Of a stretch of DNA of 64,000 nt, positions 33,806 through 41,998 are shown piece by piece (the stretch's first letter is position 1; every line of letters starts with the position of its first letter). Both the position numbers and the translations under genes were made by a program. Under the pieces are notes generated by a model, which had not been told where the DNA came from, ran no database searches, and saw nothing but the letters and a program-made list of their open reading frames with translations. This stretch comes from Kocuria marina (GTDB lineage: Bacteria > Actinomycetota > Actinomycetes > Actinomycetales > Micrococcaceae). The stretch spans positions 1-64,000 of the forward strand of contig NZ_JROM01000039.1 of assembly GCF_000786655.1 (NCBI RefSeq). The letters are read 5' to 3'.

Positions 33806-35007
33806 CACGCCTCCTCTCGGGAGAGATCGTCGGCCAGTTGGGCGGCTTGTTCGCGCAACTGGGTCGTGGGTTCGTGGTACACGAAGCGGAACAGGTCCTG
33901 GGGATCCAGTTCCGGCTTGGACGCCATGGCCTCGCGCAACCGCTTGGCCATGGCCTCGGCGTGCTCCGAGATCCGCTCTGACGCGGCGTCGTCCAATGCG
34001 CCCTGATCGGAGAGGTAGCGCTGCATGCGGGTGATCGGGTCCTTGGCCACCCACTCGCTGACCTCGTCCCGCTCGCGGTAGCGGGTGTCGTCGTCCGCGT
34101 TGGTGTGCGCCTGCATGCGGTAGGTCATGGCCTCCACGAGCAGCGGACCGCCGCCCTGGCGGCACAGCTCCACACCGCGGCCCAGCACGGAGAGCAACGC
34201 CGCGAGGTCGTTGCCGTCCACGCGCTCACTCGCCATCCCGTAGCCCACGCCCTTGTGGGCCAGGGACGGCGCGCGCGTCTGCGAGGACAGCGGCACGGAG
34301 ATCGCGTACCCGTTGTTCTGCACCAGGAACAGGACGGGCAGCTGGAAGACCGCCGCGAAGTTCAGCGCCTCGTGGAAGTCCCCCTCGGACGTGGCCCCGT
34401 CACCGCACATGGCCAGCGTCACCGTGTTCTCGCCGCGCAGTTTGGCCGCGTGGGCCACGCCCACGGCGTGCAGCAACTGGGTGGTCAGGGGAGTGGCCTG
34501 GATGGAGACCTTATACTGCCGGGGGTCGTAGCCGCCGTGCCAGTCCCCGCGGTAGGTGCTCATGACCTCCAGGGGATCCACCCCGCGGGACATCACGGCC
34601 ACCGAATCGCGGTACGTGGGGAACAGCCAGTCGTCGTCCTCGAGGCACAGCGCGGCGGCCACCTGGCACGCCTCCTGGCCGTGGCTCGAGGGGTAGACCG
34701 CCATGCGACCCTGACGCACGAGCGCCATGTTCTGATCGTTGATCCGCCGGCCCACCACGAGCTTCTCGTACGCGGTGAGCAACCGGTCCGTGTCCGGCAT
34801 GGGGTACTCGTGGCCGGGCTCCTGACCCTGCTCGGACTCCGGGACCGCGCTGCCGTCGGGGTTCAGCAGCCGGATCTCGCTGCTCGCGGGCAGCATGTAC
34901 TGCTCGGGGGTGATCCCGAAGTTCTTGGAGGCCTCCACCGCCGGATTCACGGGCGGGGTGTGCTCCTGGGCGGCGGATTCGCCATCGGCGGGGGTGGGCT
35001 CGCTCAT
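33805..35007 (-). CDS. bkdA: 2-oxoacid dehydrogenase E1 alpha subunit
   Basis: A 400-residue alpha chain of the thiamine-diphosphate decarboxylase. The TPP/Mg motif is complete: CGDGATSEGDFHEALNFAAV, with the terminal NN in LVQNNGYAIS. The phosphorylation-loop region reads YRMQAHTNADDDTRYR. The start at 35007 is taken at MSEPTPADG, the Met just before the charged N-terminal tail; AAAGGGACGC upstream is a plausible ribosome binding site. It is the first gene of the E1alpha-E1beta-E2 operon, transcribed away from a divergent Lrp/AsnC regulator. The tail-plus-core length fits actinobacterial branched-chain or pyruvate E1alpha chains. Confidence 0.9.
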   Translation of the reverse strand: MSEPTPADGESAAQEHTPPVNPAVEASKNFGITPEQYMLPASSEIRLLNPDGSAVPESEQGQEPGHEYPMPDTDRLLTAYEKLVVGRRINDQNMALVRQGRMAVYPSSHGQEACQVAAALCLEDDDWLFPTYRDSVAVMSRGVDPLEVMSTYRGDWHGGYDPRQYKVSIQATPLTTQLLHAVGVAHAAKLRGENTVTLAMCGDGATSEGDFHEALNFAAVFQLPVLFLVQNNGYAISVPLSSQTRAPSLAHKGVGYGMASERVDGNDLAALLSVLGRGVELCRQGGGPLLVEAMTYRMQAHTNADDDTRYRERDEVSEWVAKDPITRMQRYLSDQGALDDAASERISEHAEAMAKRLREAMASKPELDPQDLFRFVYHEPTTQLREQAAQLADDLSREEA

Positions 35008-35459
35008 GGTGCGTCCCTTTCTTCTCTGTGTGGAACTCGGTGGTGCCCGGCACTTCGTTCTGCGGCAGCGCGCGGCGAAGGGCGGGACGGACACGTCGTC
35101 CGCACAGTATGAAGAATTCGCCCGCTCCGTCTCCACACCGGGGGGAATTCGTGGACGAACTGTGATTCTGAGGCGCTCTCATGGACAATATGGTCGTTAG
35201 TGACGTGCGTCATGCTGCTTCGTCTACCGCCTCACGACCAGACGACGACGGCGCTCGGTCCGGCAGCGTCGTCGTCCCCGGACCGAGGCGCTCACGACGA
35301 CGGGGCGCGGGTCGCTCGGTGACGGGGCGATGGGCCCGTGGTCACGGAGCGCGGGCCGCCACGAAGGGCCGCGGGGCCCATGGACACGGCGCGCAGGGTT
35401 CATGGCGAAGGGCTCGTGGCGAAGGGCAGCGGGGCATGATGAAGGAGAAGGAGCACCGG
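35008..35459. other. Intergenic control region between bkd-type operon and lrp gene
   Basis: About 450 bases without a supportable gene. GACAATATGGTC near 35184-35195 is an imperfect AT-rich dyad of the size bound by Lrp-type dimers, and TGAC-GTGC-GTCA near 35200-35211 is a perfect dyad. Beyond that the stretch is GC-rich and internally repetitive (CGACGACGG and TCATGGCGAAGGG-type repeats). Promoters for both flanking units must lie here, but I cannot place them with confidence. Confidence 0.45.
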
Positions 35460-35915
35460 ATGGCGGAGCGGGAGCGCCCCGAACTGGACGACACGGATCG
35501 CCGGATCCTGGACGAACTCTCGCGGGACGCGCGGCAATCGGTGACCGCGCTCGCGGCCAAGGTGCACATCTCCCGCGCGCACGCCTACGAACGCATCCGC
35601 CGGTTGCACGAACAGGGCGTGGTACTGCGCTACACCGCGGTGATCGATCCCGCGCGGGCGGGGCTGGAGGCCTCGGCGTACGTGACGGTGCGGTTGAAGC
35701 AGAACACGTGGCCGTCCCTGTGCGTGAAGCTGCGCAAGATCCCCCAGGTGCAGCACATCGCACTGGTGGGTGGCACGTTCGACGTCATGCTCCTCGTGCG
35801 CGCCCGGGGCACGGCGGAACTGCGGGAGGTGATCTTCGACCGCATCCAGCCCATGCCGGAGGTCGTGGACACGCAGACGTTCCTGATCTTCGAGGACGTG
35901 GACGTGCGGGGGTGA
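35460..35915 (+). CDS. Lrp/AsnC-family regulator (BkdR-like)
   Basis: A 151-residue regulator. The N-terminal helix-turn-helix (DDTDRRILDELSRDARQSVTAL, then SRAHAYERIRRL) is followed by the RAM ligand-binding domain (VLRYTAVIDPARAG ... QHIALVGGTFDVMLLV ... VVDTQTF). The start at 35460 is chosen for the GAAGGAG ribosome binding site; an ATG at 35436 in the same frame is possible. Lrp-type regulators sense amino acids, and BkdR controls branched-chain ketoacid dehydrogenase operons. The divergent E1alpha-E1beta-E2 operon makes that the best hypothesis. Confidence 0.88.
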   Translation: MAERERPELDDTDRRILDELSRDARQSVTALAAKVHISRAHAYERIRRLHEQGVVLRYTAVIDPARAGLEASAYVTVRLKQNTWPSLCVKLRKIPQVQHIALVGGTFDVMLLVRARGTAELREVIFDRIQPMPEVVDTQTFLIFEDVDVRG

Positions 35916-35968
35916 CGGGCCCGGCGTCGGGTGTCCGTGGTGGCGAGGTCCGACCGTGTGCTGAACAT

Positions 35969-36057
35969 CGAGGCACGGTGAAGCCACGCGGCGCACTCTG
36001 AGTCATTTCCAAGCCACTTTCAGGGGTGATTCGTGGCTTCGGCGTGCCTGAGAGTGC
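35969..36057. repeat. Palindromic intergenic repeat element, copy B
   Basis: Nested inverted repeats: CGAGGCACG (35969) with CGTGCCTGA (36043), GAAGCCAC (35980-35987) with GTGGCTTC (36033-36040), and GCACTCT (35993-35999) with AGAGTGC (36051-36057). The two left-arm blocks are 11 bases apart, as in the copies at 13947 and 41799. It lies downstream of the lrp gene. Confidence 0.5.
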
Positions 36058-36215
36058 ATCCGGTGGCCGGAATTTGCCCCACCGCAGGCCGAGCGGTCCG
36101 GACTCGCCGCGGTTCGCGCCCACCCCTCTCTCAGCGTCGGATGCTCAGCATACGATCGACATGGATGGGGTGGCCGCCGCGGTCATCCACGGATCGTTCA
36201 CGGTTGGGAGTTCGC

Positions 36216-37673
36216 ATGACTGAGACCACACGGCTCGCCCTGGTCACGGGAGCCACGGGATACATCGGCGGCCAGGTGGCCCAGGAACTGTTGCAGCGGG
36301 GGTGGCGGGTGCGCCTGCTCAGCCGCAGCGCGGAGAAGGTGCGCGACCTCCCCTGGGGTGACGCCGTTGTCCCCGATGGGCAGAGCGCCGAACCCGGCCG
36401 CGCGGAAGTGGTGGAGGGGGACGCCTCGGACGCGAGCGACGTCGCCCGCGCACTGAGGGACGTGGACGTCGCGTGGTACCTGCTGCACTCCATGGGCGAC
36501 TCCGAGAACTTCGTGCAGGAAGAAGTGGAGATGGCCGAGACGTTCGCGCGGGCCGCCCACGACGCCCATGTGCAGCGGATCGTCTACCTGGGGGGACTGC
36601 ACCCCACGGACGAGCCGGTCGAGCGACTGTCCGATCACCTGCGTTCGCGCGTGGAGGTGGGGCAGGCGCTCATGGATTCCGGGGTGCCCACCGCGGCGCT
36701 GCAGACGGGCGTGGTGATCGGGGACGAGTCCTCGTCCTTCATCATGATCCGTCACCTCTCCGAGCGACTGCCGGGTGCGATCGCCCCCAAGTGGGTGCGC
36801 AACCGGATCCAGCCGATCGCCGTGGCGGACGTGGTGCACTACCTCGCGGGGGCGGCGGACCTGCCGTCGGACGTGAACCGCACGTTCGACGTGGGCGGTC
36901 CGGACGCCATTGAGTACGCGGGCATGCTGGACCAGTACGCGCGGGCCGTGGGCAAGGCCGGGCGCTTCATCGTCACCGCGCCCGTGACCACCGCCGAGCT
37001 CGCGGCGTACTGGATCGGGCTGGCGACCCCCATCAGCTCCCGGCTCGCGCGGCCTCTGATCGGTAGCCTCCAGCACGACACCGTGCTGCACGAACGGGAC
37101 CTGGACGATTACATCGGCGCCCCGGAGGGCGGGCACACGTCCTTCGCGGACGCGGTACGCGCCGCTGTGAAGAACGAGGACCTCGGCCGGTGGCGCCGCG
37201 TCTTCCTGACCACCGCGGGGGCCGTGGCGGCCACGGCGGTGGCCGGTTCCCTGGCGACCGACCCCGGTTCGCGGTGGTACCGCACACTGCGCAAGCCCCG
37301 GTTCCAGCCCCCGGCCTGGCTGTTCCCCGTGGCGTGGACGGCGCTGTACGCGGACATCGCCGCGGTGGGTGCGCTGTCCATCGCGGATCTCGGGGAGAAG
37401 AAGCAGGAGAAGGACAAGCGCGCCTACATCGCCGCGCTCGGGACCAACCTGGTGCTCAACGCCGGGTGGAGCTTCCTGTTCTTCCACCGCAAGCAGCTCA
37501 CCGCGTCCTCCGTGGAGTCTGTCCTGTTGACACTCAGCAGCGCGGACCTCGTACGCCGCAGCGCTAAGGTGTCCCCCGAGAAGGGTGCCGTGCTGAGCCC
37601 GTACGCGGGTTGGACCGCGTTCGCCGCCGTCCTGACCAACACCATTCGAGCGCTCAATCCGCGCAGGAAGTGA
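36216..37673 (+). CDS. SDR (NAD(P)-binding)-TspO/MBR fusion membrane protein
   Basis: A 485-residue fusion. Residues 1-320 are an atypical short-chain dehydrogenase/NmrA-like domain: nucleotide loop TGATGYIGGQVAQEL, then VVEGDASDASDVARAL and YLLHSMGDSENFV. From about 325 to the end there are five hydrophobic segments with the TspO signature WYRTLRKPRFQPPAWLFPVAW, then GTNLVLNAGWSFLFF and SPYAGWTAFAAVLTN. TspO proteins bind porphyrins and cholesterol-like ligands and take part in stress control. The fusion suggests an NAD(P)H-linked oxidoreductase tethered to a tetrapyrrole- or lipid-binding membrane domain. The start at 36216 is set by GGTTGGGAG upstream. The CPBP protease gene follows after 4 bases. 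Confidence 0.87.
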   Translation: MTETTRLALVTGATGYIGGQVAQELLQRGWRVRLLSRSAEKVRDLPWGDAVVPDGQSAEPGRAEVVEGDASDASDVARALRDVDVAWYLLHSMGDSENFVQEEVEMAETFARAAHDAHVQRIVYLGGLHPTDEPVERLSDHLRSRVEVGQALMDSGVPTAALQTGVVIGDESSSFIMIRHLSERLPGAIAPKWVRNRIQPIAVADVVHYLAGAADLPSDVNRTFDVGGPDAIEYAGMLDQYARAVGKAGRFIVTAPVTTAELAAYWIGLATPISSRLARPLIGSLQHDTVLHERDLDDYIGAPEGGHTSFADAVRAAVKNEDLGRWRRVFLTTAGAVAATAVAGSLATDPGSRWYRTLRKPRFQPPAWLFPVAWTALYADIAAVGALSIADLGEKKQEKDKRAYIAALGTNLVLNAGWSFLFFHRKQLTASSVESVLLTLSSADLVRRSAKVSPEKGAVLSPYAGWTAFAAVLTNTIRALNPRRK

Positions 37674-37677
37674 TGAC

Positions 37678-38340
37678 GTGAGCGAGCACCGGGTCAGCCC
37701 CTACGGGGACGTCACCCAGGCCACGCGTAAGCGCACGGTGTGGGTCGTGATCATCACGGGTCTCCTGGCCGCCGCGGGTCTCGCGTGGTCCCTGCGCATC
37801 CCCGCCGGGGACCCGTGGTTCACCCCCGCGACCTTCATTCTCGCGGGGGTGTACATCATGGGCAGTTCGATCGCCGTGCGGATGACGGGGGAGCGTCTGC
37901 CCTGGAAGGTCACCCCCAAGGGCTTGCGGGACGCGGTGATCGGAGGTCTGCTGCTGGCGGCGTTGTTCATCGCGGGCGGTTTCATGGTGCGGTTCGTGCC
38001 CTTCCTGGCCGGGCCCGTCCACGAACTGCTCAACCACGCCCGCGTGGGGAGCCTGTTCATGGTGGCCTTGACCACCGCGGTCAACGGCGTCGCGGAGGAG
38101 ACCTACTACCGCGGCGCGCTGTGGCGCGTGCTCCCGCGGGGGCGCCGGATCCTCGTGACCACGATCGCCTACACCGCGGTCACCTCCCTGGCCGGCATCC
38201 CCCTGCTTGCGCTCGCTGCCGCCGCACTCGGCGCGTTCGTGGGGTATTTGCGGGAGCGCACGCGTTCTCTGGTCCCCGGGATCGTGACCCACCTGATCTG
38301 GTCGCTCACCATGTTGTTCGTGTTGCCGTTCGTGGTGTGA
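37678..38340 (+). CDS. CPBP-family intramembrane metalloprotease
   Basis: A 220-residue membrane protein with about six helices. The CAAX-prenyl-protease-like motifs are visible: EETYYRG (Glu-Glu-x3-Arg) in AVNGVAEETYYRGAL and the second motif His in LVPGIVTHLIW. Bacterial CPBP proteins take part in bacteriocin immunity, protein processing or membrane stress, and this one has no adjacent bacteriocin gene. The GTG start at 37678 lies 4 bases after the SDR-TspO stop, so they form a two-gene operon, which suggests a shared membrane role. Confidence 0.87.
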   Translation: MSEHRVSPYGDVTQATRKRTVWVVIITGLLAAAGLAWSLRIPAGDPWFTPATFILAGVYIMGSSIAVRMTGERLPWKVTPKGLRDAVIGGLLLAALFIAGGFMVRFVPFLAGPVHELLNHARVGSLFMVALTTAVNGVAEETYYRGALWRVLPRGRRILVTTIAYTAVTSLAGIPLLALAAAALGAFVGYLRERTRSLVPGIVTHLIWSLTMLFVLPFVV

Positions 38341-38369
38341 CCGGTCCATCCGGCTCGCGTTCGATCGCC

Positions 38370-38806
38370 CCCGGTCGTCCCGCGGCTGTGGGACTTCCGG
38401 GGGCGATGTCCGGGTCGATGTCCACCCCCTGGTCACGCGCGATCCGCGGGCCGGCGGGGACGTCCGGGTCGTCCAGGAACCCGTAGTGCAGGGTCAACTG
38501 GGTGATGTGATCGGACTCCGCACCCGTGCGATCCACCGTGACTGCGTCCTGAGGTGCCATGTGCGGGACGTTGGCGGGAACCGTGCGCGATGAACACCTT
38601 CTCGTGGATGACCCGGTTGAACTGGGCGTTCTCGCTCAGCGCGAGGGGAGTGGAGACCGTGTTGGGGTGCGCGTAGACCAAGAACGGCGTGGTGGTCAGC
38701 AGGAACGTGCCCGTCACGGTCAATCCGTAGACGATCGCCAGTTGTTCGGAACTGCGGAACACCACCAACAGGACGAGCACCCCGAGGAGCAGGGGGTCGG
38801 GGATCA
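38370..38806 (-). pseudogene. kup potassium transporter relic
   Basis: Two frames hold pieces of a Kup-type K+ transporter. From about 38806 down to 38590 one frame reads LLLGVLVLLVVFRSSEQLAIVYGLTVTGT and then, after an evident internal deletion, HPNTVSTPLALSENAQFNRVIHEKVF. A frameshift near 38585 moves the next piece to another frame: NVPHMAPQDAVTVDR and LHYGFLDDPDVP, which belong to the cytosolic C-terminal domain. The first eight or so helices are gone, and the helices between the two pieces are missing. The left end abuts the TetR gene, suggesting that the deletion reached its 3' side. Confidence 0.82.
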
Positions 38807-39499
38807 GGCGGGGCGCGTGAACGCGAGCCACATGGTGGGGATCACCTGCTGCGCGCCGTGCCCGGAGCCGCCCATGGCCATGTGGTCCGCGAGCTGGCCC
38901 GAGTAGCTGGTGAGCAGCATGCGGGCCACGTCCCCGGGGGAGACCAGGAACTCCAGGCGCTGGGTCTGCGCGACCCGCACGAGGGCCTGCTCGATGGCGT
39001 GGTAGACCCGCGCGCGGATGGGTGCCATCTGCTGGCGCACCTCGGGGAAGCGGAACGCCGCGAGGGACAGCTCCACGCGCAGGGCCTGCTGGTTCACGTT
39101 GGCCACCTGGTCCGTGACGCCCTCGATGATGCGGGTGACCACGTCCTCTACGTCCAGTCCCGAGCCGAGCCAGTGGTCCAGCTCCGTGCCGAGGGTGTCC
39201 ACGAGCTGGGTGGCGAGGTCCTCGAACGCGAGGATCGCGAGTTCCCGCTTGGACTCGAAGTTGGAGTAGAACGCACCGCGCGTGAAACCGGCGGCCGCGC
39301 ACAGGTCGCTCACCGAGGCGCCGTCGATCCCCTGCCGCGCGAAGACGGCCGGGGCGCTGCGGATCAGTTTGAGCCGCGTGGCGCTGCGGGAACGCCTGTC
39401 CCGCGCGGCCTGCTGTGTGGCAGGGTCATTCGTGACGGGCCGCGTGCCCTCCGAGAGGTCCGCAGCGGGTGCAGCGGGTGCGTCTGTCTGGTTGCTCAC
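38804..39499 (-). CDS. TetR-family regulator
   Basis: A 231-residue repressor. A disordered Ala/Pro/Thr-rich N-terminus (1-40) precedes the helix-turn-helix (IDGASVSDLCAAAGFTRGAFYSNFESKREL, about 60-90), followed by a helical ligand domain (DVEDVVTRIIEGV, VELSLAAFRFPEVRQQ). It is divergent from the YhgE/Pip-type gene, and a long dyad operator lies in the 95-bp gap between them. It should repress that gene and itself until an effector binds. Its 3' end touches the kup relic. Confidence 0.9.
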   Translation of the reverse strand: MSNQTDAPAAPAADLSEGTRPVTNDPATQQAARDRRSRSATRLKLIRSAPAVFARQGIDGASVSDLCAAAGFTRGAFYSNFESKRELAILAFEDLATQLVDTLGTELDHWLGSGLDVEDVVTRIIEGVTDQVANVNQQALRVELSLAAFRFPEVRQQMAPIRARVYHAIEQALVRVAQTQRLEFLVSPGDVARMLLTSYSGQLADHMAMGGSGHGAQQVIPTMWLAFTRPA

Positions 39500-39520
39500 G
39501 TATCCATCGCCTCGTCTTCA

Positions 39521-39548
39521 CATCTCGATACATCAGTGTATCGTGATG
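39521..39548. promoter_or_regulatory. TetR operator in the divergent promoter region
   Basis: CGATACA (39526-39532) and TGTATCG (39537-39543) are separated by TCAG. The dyad extends to CATC (39521) and GATG (39548) with one mismatch per arm. Its length and placement between the divergent tetR and yhgE-like genes are typical of a TetR-dimer site controlling both. Confidence 0.8.
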
Positions 39549-39594
39549 AGGAACCCCCAGACACGTCGTGCATTCCTCGCGCCAGGAGAAACCT

Positions 39595-41169
39595 GTGACA
39601 CCCAAACACGCTCCCGCCCACTCCCTCCGGGCCCGACTCGGACGGCCTTTCGGCCAGGTCGGGTTCTGGCTGCTGCCCATGCTCGCGATCATCGCCGTGG
39701 GCGTGATCGGCACCGCCCTCTACCTGGGAGGCCTGTCCAGCCCGGACAAGCACTTCAAGGAGTTCCCCATTGCCGTGGTCAACCAGGACAAGGGCGCGGA
39801 GGTGCCCCAGGCCGACGGCAAGGCCAGCCAGGAGAACCTGGGCAAGGACCTCGTCCAGAAGTTCGCGGACAAGGCCGCGGAGGAGGACAAGATCGACCTC
39901 CGGCAGCTCAGCATCGACGAGGCACGGGAACAGTTGGATCGCGGTGAGCTCTACGCCGCCGTGGTGGTGCCCGAGTCCTTCTCCGAGGACACCGTGAGTC
40001 TCATCGAGGGGTCCCTCACCCGGGATAACGCCGCGCGCCCCGAGGTCACGGTCTACACGGACCCGCAGGCCGGTTCCCTGGGCACCCGACTGGCCACGGG
40101 GGCGGTCGAGCCCGGCGTGCGCGAGGCCAGCAAGAAGCTCGGCGAGCAGCTCTCGGAATCTGTGGCTCCCGCCGAGGAACAGGCATACAACCAGGTGCTG
40201 CAGCAACTTCAGCAGTCCCAGCAGCAACAATCCCAGCAGCTACAGCGCCAAGCCGCGCAGGGCGGCCCCGAGGTCCAGCAGTTCGCGCAGCAGGTGCAGA
40301 AGGCCCAGGAGGGCTCCGCGGAGCAGATCGCCCAGAATCTCTCGCCCACGGTCAGTTCCGTGGCCAAGAAGACCCTGGCCGACCCGGTGTCCATGGTCTC
40401 CAAGCCGTACAACGACCTCCAGGAGGGTACTGCGCTGGGGATGAGCGCCTTCTACTACTCCATCCTCCTGCTCGTGGTGGGGTTCTCCGGGTCCGTTGCC
40501 CTGAACCTGCTCATGGATGCGCGGATGGGCATGGCGCCCTTCGAGATGGGCCCGTTCTTCAAGGACTACGAACGCGCCGTGCTGCCCCGCCCGGTGGGCT
40601 TTCTCATGAAGTGGCTGACGTTCGTGGTCGCGGCACTGCCCGCGTCCGCGCTCATGATGTGGGTGGCCTCCGCCGTGGGCATGCCCGTTCCTCACGGGCT
40701 GCTCGTGTTCCTGCTCGGGTGGCTCGCGATGTCCACGGTCTCGGCCATCGCCCTGGCCCTGATCTCCGTGGGCGGTAGCGTGGGCATGTTGTTGTGCCTG
40801 GCCTACCTCGTCTTCATGGGCCTGCCCTCCGCGGGCGCCGTGGTCCCGTTGGAGGCGGTTCCCGGATTCTTCCGTGCGATCGCCCCGATCGAGCCCTTGC
40901 ATCACATCTTCACGTCCATCCGCTCCGCGCTGTTCTTCGACGCGATCCCGGAGGCCGGTCTCACCACCGGGGTCATCGGACTGTTCGTCATGCTCGCGCT
41001 CGCTCTGCTCGTGGGTGTGCTGGGCGGTTGGGGCTACGACAAGTGGGTGGGTCTGCGCGGCTCTGCCGGCGGCGGCAAACACAGCGCCCGTGCCGCGGCA
41101 TCCGACAGGGAGAAACCCCTCCCCGAGACTGCGGATAACCCCTCCGTGCCGGACGGCGCCTCCGCCTAG
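39595..41169 (+). CDS. YhgE/Pip-like membrane protein (ABC-2-type permease fold)
   Basis: A 524-residue membrane protein. One helix near the N-terminus (FWLLPMLAIIAVGVIGTALYLG) is followed by a large extracellular domain (about 50-290) with FPIAVVNQDKGAEVP and ARPEVTVYTDPQAG, and a Gln-rich coiled coil near 200-235. Five or six helices follow from about 300 (SAFYYSILLLVVGFSGSVALNL). This layout matches YhgE/Pip and DUF3533 proteins, the permease-like parts that resemble ABC-2 exporters and phage-infection proteins. The GTG at 39595 has AGGAGA before it. It faces a TetR gene with a shared operator, so it is probably an inducible envelope or efflux function. Confidence 0.8.
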   Translation: MTPKHAPAHSLRARLGRPFGQVGFWLLPMLAIIAVGVIGTALYLGGLSSPDKHFKEFPIAVVNQDKGAEVPQADGKASQENLGKDLVQKFADKAAEEDKIDLRQLSIDEAREQLDRGELYAAVVVPESFSEDTVSLIEGSLTRDNAARPEVTVYTDPQAGSLGTRLATGAVEPGVREASKKLGEQLSESVAPAEEQAYNQVLQQLQQSQQQQSQQLQRQAAQGGPEVQQFAQQVQKAQEGSAEQIAQNLSPTVSSVAKKTLADPVSMVSKPYNDLQEGTALGMSAFYYSILLLVVGFSGSVALNLLMDARMGMAPFEMGPFFKDYERAVLPRPVGFLMKWLTFVVAALPASALMMWVASAVGMPVPHGLLVFLLGWLAMSTVSAIALALISVGGSVGMLLCLAYLVFMGLPSAGAVVPLEAVPGFFRAIAPIEPLHHIFTSIRSALFFDAIPEAGLTTGVIGLFVMLALALLVGVLGGWGYDKWVGLRGSAGGGKHSARAAASDREKPLPETADNPSVPDGASA

Positions 41170-41225
41170 GCTGGAGCCAGGACACGACCAGTGAGCCTTC
41201 CCGGCTCGGACACCACGGAGATGAC

Positions 41226-41729
41226 ATGAGCTACGAACCGCAGCAACCGCGTCCCGACTACCGCTCGCAGGGACCCACGGGCCCCGGCGGGCCCGACCCC
41301 CGCGGCCAGCAGTACGCGCAGGGCGGCCCGCACGCCCAGGGTCCCAACGGCTACCGCGCGGGTTCCTCCGGGCCCCGGGACGACGAGCGCACCGTGGCCG
41401 TGCTGACCCACCTCGCGGGCCCGATCGCCGCGATCGTCTCCGTGGGCTGGCTCGGCTTCCTGGGCCCACTCATCGTGTGGTTCGTCTACAAGGACAAGAG
41501 CCCGTTCCTGCGGTCGGCCGCCGCGGGCGCGTTCAACTTCAACGTGACCATGTGGCTCGTCAACCTGGTGGGCTGGATCCTGCTGTTCACGGTGATCCTC
41601 TCGCCCCTGGGGCTGCTGCTGATCGCCGCGTACTGGGTCCTGTTGCTCGTGTGCCACATCATGGCCGCGGTCAGGGCCGGCCGGGGCGTGGTGTACCGCT
41701 ATCCCATGCAGCTGCCGATCCTGCGCTGA
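41226..41729 (+). CDS. DUF4870-family small membrane protein
   Basis: A 167-residue protein. The first 55 residues are Pro/Gly/Gln-rich and disordered. Three to four hydrophobic segments follow, with the DUF4870 signature VLTHLAGPIAAIVSVGWLGFLGPLIVW, FVYKDKSPFLRSAAAGAFNFNVTMWLVN and a C-terminal VYRYPM. The function of the family is unknown. GGAG lies 5 bases before the ATG. A strong terminator inside repeat copy C follows at 41810. Confidence 0.85.
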   Translation: MSYEPQQPRPDYRSQGPTGPGGPDPRGQQYAQGGPHAQGPNGYRAGSSGPRDDERTVAVLTHLAGPIAAIVSVGWLGFLGPLIVWFVYKDKSPFLRSAAAGAFNFNVTMWLVNLVGWILLFTVILSPLGLLLIAAYWVLLLVCHIMAAVRAGRGVVYRYPMQLPILR

Positions 41730-41798
41730 GCGCGCCGCACCCGCGGAGCGTGAGCCGCTCCTCAACTGCTGGGGCAGCGCGAAGCCGTTAAGGGAAAT

Positions 41799-41880
41799 CG
41801 AGGCATCGAGAAGCCACTTCGGTCCGTCCGAAGTGGCTTTTCGCTACCCAGAATCTCGGGCATGGTCTGGGGATGCCTCG
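41799..41880 (+). repeat. Palindromic repeat element, copy C, with terminator
   Basis: The outer dyad CGAGGCATC (41799-41807) pairs exactly with GATGCCTCG (41872-41880). Inside, GAAGCCACTTCGG (41810-41822) pairs with CCGAAGTGGCTTT (41828-41840), followed by a T, forming a good rho-independent terminator for the DUF4870 gene. The first two blocks are 11 bases apart, as in the copies at 13947 and 35969. Confidence 0.55.
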
Positions 41881-41924
41881 GATATTGCCGCCGCGCCGTC
41901 AGTTGTCCGACAGTTCGCTGGGCA

Positions 41925-41939
41925 GATTGTTGAACAACC
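41925..41939 (+). promoter_or_regulatory. GntR-type operator, left end of pxp locus
   Basis: GATTGTT-G-AACAACC is an imperfect dyad matching GATTGTT-C-AACAATC at 48334-48348. It lies 60 bases before the NRAMP-like gene. The TTGTT-AACAA core fits FadR-subfamily GntR sites. The regulator at 43271 is the likely binder. Confidence 0.7.
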
Positions 41940-41998
41940 TATAGGCTGCCTTCATTGCACGAATGTGCCCCCGCTCACGTGAACCCTTGGATGGAAGC

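Noticed and set aside
33805-33807. Apparent overlap of E1alpha and E1beta genes as a frameshift
   Set aside because: It is a normal TGATG stop-start coupling, and both proteins are complete.
31133-34006. Plus-strand frame of about 950 codons opposite the 2-oxoacid dehydrogenase operon
   Set aside because: The translation is Arg/His/Gly-rich without domains and lies antisense to E2 and E1beta, which have full catalytic motifs and coupled starts.
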